The translations under genes were made by a program, and so were the position numbers. The notes under the pieces were generated by a model. It made no database searches. It saw only the letters and a program-made list of their open reading frames with translations, and was not told where the DNA came from. DNA of 5,275 nt from Rhodospirillaceae bacterium (lineage in GTDB: Bacteria; Pseudomonadota; Alphaproteobacteria; Rhodospirillales; 2-02-FULL-58-16), in assembly GCA_013349695.1 (NCBI GenBank), contig DUZD01000140.1, positions 1 to 5,275 of the forward strand, written 5' to 3'. Below are positions 1 to 5,275 of this stretch, piece after piece; the stretch's first letter is position 1, and each line of letters starts with the position of its first letter.

Positions 1-99
1 GAGAACGCTTGACGATGTACCCGCATCGCCGGCGCGTCCGCTCCTACCGGGAGAGCGGGAAAAGCGATCGTATGGGGTCAGGAATCCCGCCGGGGTGTA

Positions 100-1575
100 C
101 TAGGCAAGAGGATCGGGGCCAAAGCGGTTCCCGCCCTCCTTGCCTTTCAAAATGCCAAGCTCGACGAGCAGCCAAAGGGAGCCGATGAACGGGATCAGGG
201 AGATCAACTGAAACCAGCCCGAGCGGCCGCGATCATGGCATCGCTTGGCGCCGACCGCGAGCGAGGTCCAAAAAATAAAGAGGAAAAGAACGATCCCGGC
301 GGTAACGGCGATGATGGTGATGAACAAGGGCGTTTCGACGGCTTCCCTGGCCGCCGAGAAGCGCCAGCGGATTTTCTCCTTGCCGGATTTGCCGGCCAAG
401 GTCTGAACCGCCGTCAAGCGGAAGATTCCGGTATCCACGGTCTTTTCGAAAGACGGCGCGTCCGGTTGCTCCGAAGGGCTTTCACCGGCCGAGACCTTGA
501 CCCCGGCGAGACCGGAGGCGTCCTTGACCGATACCTGGCCATGATCGGTACTCAAGATGAAGAGGCTGGCGGCGGTGGGCGCCGCTTGTTGTTGCAGTCC
601 CAACGCCTTCGACAGGACCACCAACGCCAATGGCAGGACGAGAGTGACAGCGAAAATCGGCAGGACGCCGCGCAGCCAATAAACGGAACGAGCGATGCGG
701 CCTTGAAAGGAAAAAAGAATCCATCTGAACGCCGGAGTTTGCCGGGCGGCCTCCTCGCCCGGAGCCTCGCCGTTCACCGAGGCGTCATCCGCTTCACCGC
801 CGGAAGGTTCGGGAGGGACAGAGAAAAACGGCAGGATGCCGCGCAGCCAATAAACGAAACGAGCGATGCGGCCTTGAAAGGAAGAAGGAATCCATCTGAA
901 CGCCAGGGTTTGCCGGGCGGTCTCCTCGCCCGGAGCCTCGCCGTTCACCGAGGCGTCATCCGCTTCACCGCCGGAAGGTTCGGGAGGGACAGAGAAAAAC
1001 GGCAGGATACCGCGCAGCCAATAAACGAAACGAGCGATGCGGCCTTGAAAGGAAAAAGGAATCCATCTGAACACCGGAGTTTGCCAGGCGGTTTCCTCGC
1101 CCGGAGCCTCGCCGTTCACCGAGGCGTCATCCGTTTCACCGCCGGAAGGTTCGAGAGCCTCTTGCTCGGCCTTTTCCTCTGTTTCCGGTTCGGCTTCGGC
1201 TTCGGCCTCAACCTCTGACCCGGTTTCCAGTTCGGCCTCGATCACGGCGATTTCCGAGGGCGTTTCCCCGGCCCCCGGCCCGGCTTCCGGTTCGGCCTCG
1301 ATCACGGCGATTTCCGAGGGCGTTTCCCCGGTCCCCGGCCCGGCTTCCGGTTCGGCCTCTATCTCGGCGATTTCCGAGGGCGTTTCCCCGGTCCCCGGCC
1401 CGGCTTCCGGTTCGGCCTCGATCTCGGCGATTTCCGCGGGCGTTTCCCCGGCCCCCGGCCCGGCTTCCGGTCGAGGCTGCTGTTCCGTCACTGGCTCAGG
1501 GGTTTCCCCGGCTTCCGGGGCAGTTTCAGCCTCGGGCTTTTTCCCGCCTTCCGCTTCGGCTTCATCCTCGGCCAC
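100..1575 (-). CDS. DUF805-family membrane protein with acidic repeat N-terminus and triplicated domain-entry motif
   Basis: The product is 491 residues of unknown function. The C-terminus matches the DUF805 (YhaH-like) pattern: KRCHDRGRSGWF at 444-455, LIPFIGSLWLLVE at 460-472, then GGNRFGPDP at 481-489. Small family members such as E. coli YhaH are about 120 residues, so this one is about four times longer. Residues 1-142 are acidic and rich in Pro, Glu, Ala and Gly, with a 20-residue tandem repeat at about 35-120. Residues 140-310 hold three 57-residue copies, each running from EPSGGE to FQGRIAR-x-VYWLRG; only the last continues into a real membrane helix. Predicted helices are at about 303-325, 416-439 and 454-475. 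The 327-414 loop is probably outside the cytoplasm, since Arg/Lys-rich segments flank helices 1 and 2 on the other side. No signal peptide is evident. The gene starts with GTG, 81 nt after pheT on the same strand with no visible terminator, so read-through from pheST is possible. DUF805 membership is confident; its job is unknown. Confidence 0.88.
   Translation of the reverse strand: MAEDEAEAEGGKKPEAETAPEAGETPEPVTEQQPRPEAGPGAGETPAEIAEIEAEPEAGPGTGETPSEIAEIEAEPEAGPGTGETPSEIAVIEAEPEAGPGAGETPSEIAVIEAELETGSEVEAEAEAEPETEEKAEQEALEPSGGETDDASVNGEAPGEETAWQTPVFRWIPFSFQGRIARFVYWLRGILPFFSVPPEPSGGEADDASVNGEAPGEETARQTLAFRWIPSSFQGRIARFVYWLRGILPFFSVPPEPSGGEADDASVNGEAPGEEAARQTPAFRWILFSFQGRIARSVYWLRGVLPIFAVTLVLPLALVVLSKALGLQQQAAPTAASLFILSTDHGQVSVKDASGLAGVKVSAGESPSEQPDAPSFEKTVDTGIFRLTAVQTLAGKSGKEKIRWRFSAAREAVETPLFITIIAVTAGIVLFLFIFWTSLAVGAKRCHDRGRSGWFQLISLIPFIGSLWLLVELGILKGKEGGNRFGPDPLA
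640..1157. repeat. 171-bp tandem repeat, three copies, within the DUF805 gene
   Basis: The landmark CCATCTGAAC occurs at 721, 892 and 1063, and CGGCAGGA at 658, 829 and 1000, so the period is exactly 171 bp (57 codons). By eye, the middle copy differs from the left one at about 7 positions and from the right one at about 8-9. The left edge fades between about 637 and 650, where the gene continues into the true first membrane helix. The right edge fades at 1157, where the acidic region begins. Each unit encodes a Glu/Asp/Gly-rich linker followed by the FQGRIAR-x-VYWLRG entry motif of DUF805. Confidence 0.95.
1217..1471. repeat. 60-bp tandem repeat array (about 4.25 copies) within the DUF805 gene
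   Basis: The period is exactly 60 bp. The full copies at 1261-1320, 1321-1380 and 1381-1440 differ from their neighbours at only two or three positions. A more diverged partial copy lies at 1217-1260 and a clean partial copy at 1441-1471. On the coding strand each unit encodes a 20-residue acidic block (EPEAGPG, then GETPSEIA, then a short IEA stretch). The remnant at 1501-1520 (GGTTTCCCCGGCTTCCGGGG) may be an older, degraded copy. Because the unit is 20 codons, gain or loss of copies keeps the reading frame. Confidence 0.95.
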
Positions 1576-1581
1576 GGCTGT

Positions 1582-1585
1582 CTCC
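1582..1585 (-). promoter_or_regulatory. Ribosome binding site of the DUF805 gene (decides a GTG start)
   Basis: GGAG on the minus strand lies six bases before the GTG at 1575-1573. An in-frame TGA nine codons upstream closes the frame. The protein has no internal methionine, so no ATG alternative exists downstream. Together these make the GTG the best-supported start. Confidence 0.65.
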
Positions 1586-1656
1586 GGGTTGCCTGCAATT
1601 CAGACTACCATCATCCCGTGCCCGCGCAAGGCTCCACCGAAGTCAGGCGGGAAGGT

Positions 1657-4062
1657 TTATTTCCTCAGCACCCCGCCGGTTGCCGCTTCGACACTGGCGA
1701 TCACTTTCTCGGCGACGGCGTCGATTTCGGCTTCGGTGAGGGTTTTTTCGGTGGGCTGCAATACGACGTTGATGGCCAGCGACTTCTTGGCCTCGCCGAG
1801 ATTGCCGCCGGCGAAAAGATCGAAGACGCGGACCTCGGCGATCAGCGCCGCATCGGCGCCCTTGGCGGCGCGCATCAGCGCCTCGGCGGCGATATCCTTG
1901 TCGACGACGAAAGCGAAATCGCGTTCCACCGGTTGAAAAGACGGCAGTTCGAGGTGCGGCTTGGCGGCGGTTTTCCTGGTTTTTGGCTTGGGGAAATTGT
2001 CGAGGAAGATTTCGAAACCGATGATCGGGCCCTTGACGTCCATTTTCCGCAACGCCCTAGGATGGATCTCGCCAAAGGACGCCAGCACCGTTTTCGGACC
2101 CAAACGAAAAAGTCCCGAACGGCCGGGATGGTACCAGGGCGGGGCATCGTTGCCGACCCTGAGTTTGTCCACCGGCAGAGCGAGCTCGCCGAACACCGCC
2201 AAGGCGTCGGCCTTGGCATCGAAAACATCGACCGGCCGGGACGGTTCAGCCCAATTGCGAAGGCCGCTCCGCCCGGCGCGCACGCCGGCGGCGACCATGC
2301 TCTGATCCTCCGGGCGGTCGCCGGCGAACCGGGGTCCGATCTCGAACAGGCAGGCGTCGGGGGTGCCGCGGTCGGCGTTGCGACCGACGGCGGAGATCAG
2401 GTTGGGCAGGATCGACGGGCGCATCGCGTCGAGGTCCGAGCTGATGGGATTGAGCAAGCGGATGGAGTCCGGCGCGCCGCCAAACGGTTCCGCCTGCTCC
2501 GAGGGCATGAAGGACAAAGTGACCGCCTCGACCAGTCCGCGTCCGGCCAGCACCCGGCGGGCGGCGGCGCGGCGGCGCTGAGACGCGTCCAGGGCCGGCG
2601 GCGGCAGGGCGGAAGGACGCTCCATCGCCACCGTCGGGATGTTGTCGTAGCCAAAAACGCGCACGATCTCTTCGACCAGGCAGGCTTCGCCGATGATGTC
2701 GCCCCGCCACGAAGGTACGGAAACGCGCCATTGCGCGCCTGTTTCCGCGACCATGAAGCCGAGCGCGCCGAATATCCTTTTGACCTCTTCCGCCGGCACT
2801 TCGACGCCGCCAAGAGCCTGTATCCGTCCGCGGCGGAAACCGATATCGCGTTTCCCCTCGGGCTCCTTTCCGGCGATCACCGGTTCGGAGGCCTCGCCGC
2901 CGCAGAGATCGAGGATCAGGCGGGTAGCGACCTCCATGCCGGGGACCAGGAAGGCCGGATCGACGCCGCGTTCGAAACGGAAGCGGGCGTCCGACGTCAA
3001 ATTGAGTTTGCGCCCCGTCGCCGCCGTCCGCACGGGATCGAAATAGGCGCACTCCACATAGACGTTGACGGTCTCGGCCGCGCATCCCGACCGCTCGCCG
3101 CCGATGACCCCGCCCAAGGCTTGCGCGTGGTCGTCGTCGGCGATCACCGTCATCGCCGCATCCAAGTCGTATTCCCTGCCGTCGAGGGCCAACATCGACT
3201 CGCCGGATTTGGCCAGCCTGACACGGAGATCGCCTTTGATCTTGTCGGCGTCGAAAACATGCAGCGGCCGGCACAGGTCCAAGGTCATCAGGTTGGTGAT
3301 ATCGACCAGCGCCGAAATGGGGCGCAAGCCGACGGCCAACAGCCTGTCCTTGAGCCAACCTGGGCTTTCGCCGTTGCTGACGCCACGGATGTAGCGGCCG
3401 ACGAAAAAAGGGCAAGCGCCGGCGGCGGCGGATGTAAAATCCAGATGCACCTTGATCGGGCTTTCGAAGGCACCGGGCACCGGCTCGGCGTTCAGGGGCT
3501 TCAACGTTCCCAGACCGGCCGCCGCCAAATCGCGGGCGACGCCGCGCACGCCCAGGCAGTCGCCGCGGTTCGGAGTGATGTCGATGTCGATGACGGGGTC
3601 GGCGAGGCCCATCACCTCGACGGCGGTGGCGCCGACGGCGGCGGCGGCGGGCAATTCGATGACGCCCTGGTGTTCGTCGGACAACCCCATCTCGCGTTCG
3701 GACAGCAGCATGCCGTTGCTGACGACACCCCGGATCTTGGCCTTTTTGAGCTTCAGATCGATGCCGGGAATATAACAGCCGGTGGCGGCGAACACGCCTT
3801 TCATGCCGGCCCGCGCGTTTGGCGCGCCGCAAACCACCGTCAACGTTTCGGTGCCGGTGTTGACTTGGCAGACCTGGAGTTTATCGGCGTCGGGATGTTG
3901 TTTGGCCTCGATGACTTCGGCGACGACGAAATCCTCCATTCCCCTGGCCCGGTCAGTGACGCCGTCCACTTCCAGGCCCAACATGGTCAGCCGGCCGGCG
4001 ATCTCCTCGACGCCCGCCGTCGTGTCAAGATGGTTGTTCAGCCAGGAGAGGGTGAATTTCAC
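1657..4062 (-). CDS. pheT: Phenylalanyl-tRNA synthetase beta subunit (PheT), tRNA binding and editing
   Basis: This is the large subunit of PheRS. It binds tRNA-Phe and hydrolyses mischarged Tyr-tRNA-Phe. From the GTG at 4062 the product is 801 residues and begins KFTLSWLNNHLDT, the usual PheT N-terminus. The frame stays open 21 codons further upstream, but that stretch lies inside pheS and does not look like PheT. Domains in order: an OB-fold tRNA-binding domain at about 39-149 (HPDADKLQVCQV, VVCGAPNARAGMKG); the SITPNR-like motif DITPNRGDCLGVRGVARD at 161-178; the B3/B4 editing module at about 213-385; B5 at about 405-478 (VPSWRGDI, EEIVRVFGYDNIP); the catalytic-like core at about 485-690; and the ferredoxin-fold anticodon-binding domain at about 707-800 (QPVERDFAFVVD, EKTLTEAEID). 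In the editing module, His268 (PLHVFD) and Glu337 (YVECAYFDP) probably correspond to the family's editing-site His and Glu. No truncation or frameshift is seen; the gene ends with TAA. Confidence 0.97.
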   Translation of the reverse strand: MKFTLSWLNNHLDTTAGVEEIAGRLTMLGLEVDGVTDRARGMEDFVVAEVIEAKQHPDADKLQVCQVNTGTETLTVVCGAPNARAGMKGVFAATGCYIPGIDLKLKKAKIRGVVSNGMLLSEREMGLSDEHQGVIELPAAAAVGATAVEVMGLADPVIDIDITPNRGDCLGVRGVARDLAAAGLGTLKPLNAEPVPGAFESPIKVHLDFTSAAAGACPFFVGRYIRGVSNGESPGWLKDRLLAVGLRPISALVDITNLMTLDLCRPLHVFDADKIKGDLRVRLAKSGESMLALDGREYDLDAAMTVIADDDHAQALGGVIGGERSGCAAETVNVYVECAYFDPVRTAATGRKLNLTSDARFRFERGVDPAFLVPGMEVATRLILDLCGGEASEPVIAGKEPEGKRDIGFRRGRIQALGGVEVPAEEVKRIFGALGFMVAETGAQWRVSVPSWRGDIIGEACLVEEIVRVFGYDNIPTVAMERPSALPPPALDASQRRRAAARRVLAGRGLVEAVTLSFMPSEQAEPFGGAPDSIRLLNPISSDLDAMRPSILPNLISAVGRNADRGTPDACLFEIGPRFAGDRPEDQSMVAAGVRAGRSGLRNWAEPSRPVDVFDAKADALAVFGELALPVDKLRVGNDAPPWYHPGRSGLFRLGPKTVLASFGEIHPRALRKMDVKGPIIGFEIFLDNFPKPKTRKTAAKPHLELPSFQPVERDFAFVVDKDIAAEALMRAAKGADAALIAEVRVFDLFAGGNLGEAKKSLAINVVLQPTEKTLTEAEIDAVAEKVIASVEAATGGVLRK

Positions 4063-4064
4063 TA
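4060..4064 (-). promoter_or_regulatory. pheS stop / pheT start overlap (TAGTG)
   Basis: On the minus strand the pheS stop TAG (4064-4062) and the pheT start GTG (4062-4060) share one G. The only Shine-Dalgarno-like stretch upstream is a GGGGG run (4076-4072) nine bases from the GTG, which is weak. Stop/start overlaps of this kind commonly let a terminating ribosome restart on the next gene, which would help keep the two PheRS subunits in equal amounts. The coupling is inferred; the overlap is seen directly. Confidence 0.8.
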
Positions 4065-5138
4065 ATTGAGGCCCCCGACCATCGACGGCACGTCGAGGGC
4101 GCTGAAGCCGTAGTGGCGGAGCCACCTGAGATCGGATTCAAAGAACGTCCGCAAGTCGGCGATGCCGTACTTGAGCATGGCCAGGCGCTCGATGCCCATG
4201 CCGAAGGCGAAGCCCTGATACTTGCCCGAATCGATGCCGCAGTTCTCCAGCACCTTGGGATTGACCATGCCGCAGCCGAGAATCTCCAGCCAGTCGTCGC
4301 CATGGCCGATGCGCAATTCGCCGCCTTCGCGGATGCAGCCGATATCCACTTCCGCCGATGGCTCGGTAAAGGGAAAGTAGCTGGGACGGAAGCGCACGGG
4401 CAAGTCCTCGACACCGAAATAGGCCCGGCAGAACTCGATCAGGCAGCCCTTCAAATGGCCCATGTGCGTCGACTCGTCGACCGCCAGGCCCTCGATCTGA
4501 TGAAACATCGGCGAGTGCGTGGCATCGTAATCGCAGCGGTAGGTGCGCCCCGGCACGATGATGCGGATAGGCGGCTTTTGTTGCTGCATGGTGTGGATCT
4601 GGACCGGCGAGGTGTGGGTGCGAAGGAGCATGCGGTGGCCATCATTCTGGCCCGGCAGGTAGAAAGTGTCGTGCTCCTGGCGAGCCGGGTGTTCCGGCGG
4701 GATGTTCAGCGCCGTGAAATTGTACCAGTCATCCTCGATGTCCGGACCCTCGGCGATGGCGAATCCCATCTCGCCCAGAATGGCGACGACTTCGTCGATG
4801 GTCTGGCTGATGGGATGGACGCGGCCCGGCTTTTCCGGGCGCGCCGGCAGGGTCACATCCACCGCGTCGGCCATCAGACGGGCGTCGAGGTCGGCGTCGG
4901 CTAAGTCGCGTTTGCGCTCCTCGATGGCGGCGGCGACATCCGTTTTAAGGGCGTTAAGGGCCAGACCAACGGTCTTGCGCCGTTCCGGGTCCATGCTCCC
5001 CAGTTCCTTCATGAAGCCGGTGATGCGCCCCTTCTTGCCCAGTTCCTCCACCCGGATCGCTTCCAGCCGGTCAAGGGTCGTTGCCGCCGCCGTGGCCTCT
5101 AAAATCTCGGTTTTAATGGCCTCCGGATCGTCCGTCAT
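4062..5138 (-). CDS. pheS: Phenylalanyl-tRNA synthetase alpha subunit (PheS), catalytic
   Basis: This is the catalytic subunit of the cytoplasmic class II alpha2beta2 PheRS, which activates phenylalanine with ATP and transfers it to tRNA-Phe. The product is 358 residues, normal for the bacterial family (327 in E. coli). Residues 1-90 are charged and helical, matching the N-terminal coiled coil that contacts tRNA (LEAIRVEELGKKGRIT at 25-40). Motif 1 spans about 108-160 (HPISQTIDEVV, then EHDTFY). Motif 2 spans about 173-217 (RTHTSPVQ, VPGRTYRCDYDATHSPMFHQ). The phenylalanine-pocket stretch FRPSYFPFTEPSAEVD is at 250-265. Motif 3 is GFAFGMGIERLAML at 309-322, and Ala311 aligns with the E. coli Ala294 that sets pocket size. 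The start is ATG 5138, supported by the upstream AGGTG; an in-frame ATG at 5198 is less likely. The TAG stop overlaps the pheT start by one base, implying co-transcription and probably coupled translation. Confidence 0.97.
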   Translation of the reverse strand: MTDDPEAIKTEILEATAAATTLDRLEAIRVEELGKKGRITGFMKELGSMDPERRKTVGLALNALKTDVAAAIEERKRDLADADLDARLMADAVDVTLPARPEKPGRVHPISQTIDEVVAILGEMGFAIAEGPDIEDDWYNFTALNIPPEHPARQEHDTFYLPGQNDGHRMLLRTHTSPVQIHTMQQQKPPIRIIVPGRTYRCDYDATHSPMFHQIEGLAVDESTHMGHLKGCLIEFCRAYFGVEDLPVRFRPSYFPFTEPSAEVDIGCIREGGELRIGHGDDWLEILGCGMVNPKVLENCGIDSGKYQGFAFGMGIERLAMLKYGIADLRTFFESDLRWLRHYGFSALDVPSMVGGLN

Positions 5139-5143
5139 TGCCG

Positions 5144-5148
5144 CACCT
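5144..5148 (-). promoter_or_regulatory. Ribosome binding site of pheS (decides the start)
   Basis: The minus strand carries AGGTG five bases upstream of the ATG at 5138-5136. This supports the 358-residue PheS over an in-frame ATG 60 bases further upstream (5198), which has no Shine-Dalgarno sequence before it and would add 20 residues not expected at a PheS N-terminus. Confidence 0.7.
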
Positions 5149-5154
5149 GTTGAA

Positions 5155-5182
5155 GGCTTAAAAGGCAGCCCGCCCTTTAGCC
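5155..5182 (-). promoter_or_regulatory. Stem-loop in the rplT-pheS spacer (attenuator-like or mRNA structure)
   Basis: Read on the minus strand, the 28-nt stretch folds into a hairpin. The left arm GGCTAAAGGGC pairs with the right arm GCCTTTTAAGCC around a GGGCT loop. This gives 11 base pairs with one G-T wobble and one bulged A. The hairpin ends 16 nt before the pheS ATG and just upstream of its Shine-Dalgarno sequence. The bases after it (TTCAAC) are not a U-tract, so it does not look like a standard intrinsic terminator. It could limit read-through from rplT, stabilise the pheS 5' end or affect ribosome access; the sequence does not decide among these. An upstream AGCCGG (5207-5212) can pair with CCGGCT (5179-5184), which overlaps the base of the left arm. 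Confidence 0.45.
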
Positions 5183-5217
5183 GGCTCCCAAACTTCATAA
5201 ACGATACCGGCTTTTGT

Positions 5218-5275
5218 TTAAGCCGTATTGGCGAGAGCGGTCTGAACCTGTTCGACCAAGGCCTTGAAAGCGTCC
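5218..5275 (-). CDS. rplT: 50S ribosomal protein L20, C-terminal fragment (cut by window edge)
   Basis: Only the last 18 codons and a TAA stop (5218-5220) are inside the window; the rest lies beyond position 5275. The visible tail reads DAFKALVEQVQTALANTA. The AFKALVEQ segment is typical of the C-terminal helix of bacterial L20, a 23S rRNA-binding protein needed early in assembly of the large ribosomal subunit. The identification also rests on context: in many bacteria rplT sits directly upstream of pheS in the infC-rpmI-rplT-pheS-pheT cluster, and the next gene here on the same strand is a clear pheS, 79 nt away. With so few residues a chance resemblance cannot be excluded on sequence alone, but order and spacing make L20 much the best call. 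Confidence 0.82.
   Translation of the reverse strand, partial: DAFKALVEQVQTALANTA

Noticed and set aside
9..37. TTGACG at 9-14 as a plus-strand -35 box
   Set aside because: At the expected spacing the sequence is GCGCGT, with no resemblance to a -10 box.
38..58. Inverted repeat CCGCTC/GAGCGG downstream of the DUF805 gene as a terminator
   Set aside because: The stem is only 6-7 bp and no U-run follows on the minus strand (ACGCGCC follows), so it does not qualify as an intrinsic terminator.
2..103. An open plus-strand frame entering from the left edge and ending at TAG 101-103, possibly the tail of a convergent gene
   Set aside because: Only about 33 codons, no recognisable motif, and third-position GC is not better than in the other frame on this strand. 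It cannot be called without sequence to the left.
235..1218. A 327-codon plus-strand open frame opposite the DUF805 gene, itself containing repeated peptides
   Set aside because: The repeats merely mirror the 171-bp DNA repeat. The minus strand has recognisable DUF805 motifs, membrane helices and a placed Shine-Dalgarno sequence; the plus-strand product has none.
2246..3832. A 528-codon minus-strand open frame overlapping pheT in another frame
   Set aside because: Extremely Arg-rich, low-complexity translation, typical of an out-of-frame reading of a GC-rich gene.
1618..4065. An 815-codon open frame on the plus strand running opposite essentially all of pheT
   Set aside because: Its translation is rich in Arg, Gly, Asp, His and Gln with no recognisable domain, while the opposite strand encodes a complete PheT with every expected domain. 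Long antisense open frames are common opposite GC-rich genes with strong third-position GC bias.
4113..4904. A 263-codon open frame on the plus strand opposite pheS
   Set aside because: Same explanation: it lies entirely inside an intact, conserved pheS and shows no family motif.
5139..5198. In-frame upstream ATG that would extend PheS by 20 residues
   Set aside because: No Shine-Dalgarno sequence precedes it, the extension would run through the spacer hairpin, and PheS proteins normally begin close to the MTDDPEAIK-type start. It also lacks the Phe-rich run expected of a PheM-like leader peptide (only two Phe).

Overview
The window reads as chromosomal DNA from a GC-rich proteobacterium. 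The composition, the rplT-pheS-pheT gene order and the style of the PheS and PheT proteins (PheT of about 801 residues with a PLHVFD motif in the editing module) fit an alphaproteobacterium, perhaps near the Rhodospirillales. That placement is an inference from sequence character, not from a search. All supported genes lie on the minus strand, so transcription runs from the right end of the window to the left.

Layout in transcription order: (1) the last 18 codons of rplT (ribosomal protein L20) at the right edge, 5218-5275; (2) a 79-nt spacer holding a strong imperfect stem-loop and a Shine-Dalgarno sequence; (3) pheS, phenylalanyl-tRNA synthetase alpha subunit, 4062-5138; (4) pheT, beta subunit, 1657-4062, whose GTG start shares one base with the pheS TAG stop; (5) an 81-nt spacer with no recognisable terminator; (6) a DUF805-family membrane protein gene, 100-1575, with a GTG start; (7) 99 nt at the left edge with no supported gene.

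The pheS and pheT products assemble into the alpha2beta2 PheRS that charges and proofreads tRNA-Phe. The upstream L20 gene places them in the common infC-rpmI-rplT-pheST translation neighbourhood. Both subunits look intact and full length, with catalytic and editing motifs in place.

The unusual part is the DUF805 gene. Its C-terminal half is recognisable as a three-helix DUF805 membrane domain. Ahead of it lie an acidic Pro/Glu/Ala-rich region built from a 60-bp (20-residue) tandem repeat and a 171-bp (57-residue) unit present three times. The 171-bp unit copies the start of the DUF805 domain itself (the FQGRIAR-x-VYWLRG motif). The loop between the first two membrane helices is also much longer than in a typical small DUF805 protein. 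The repeats look recent, since copies are roughly 95% identical by eye, and both periods are multiples of three, so copy-number change would keep the frame. I see no mobile element, CRISPR array, tRNA or rRNA, and nothing that makes a convincing new multi-gene system.
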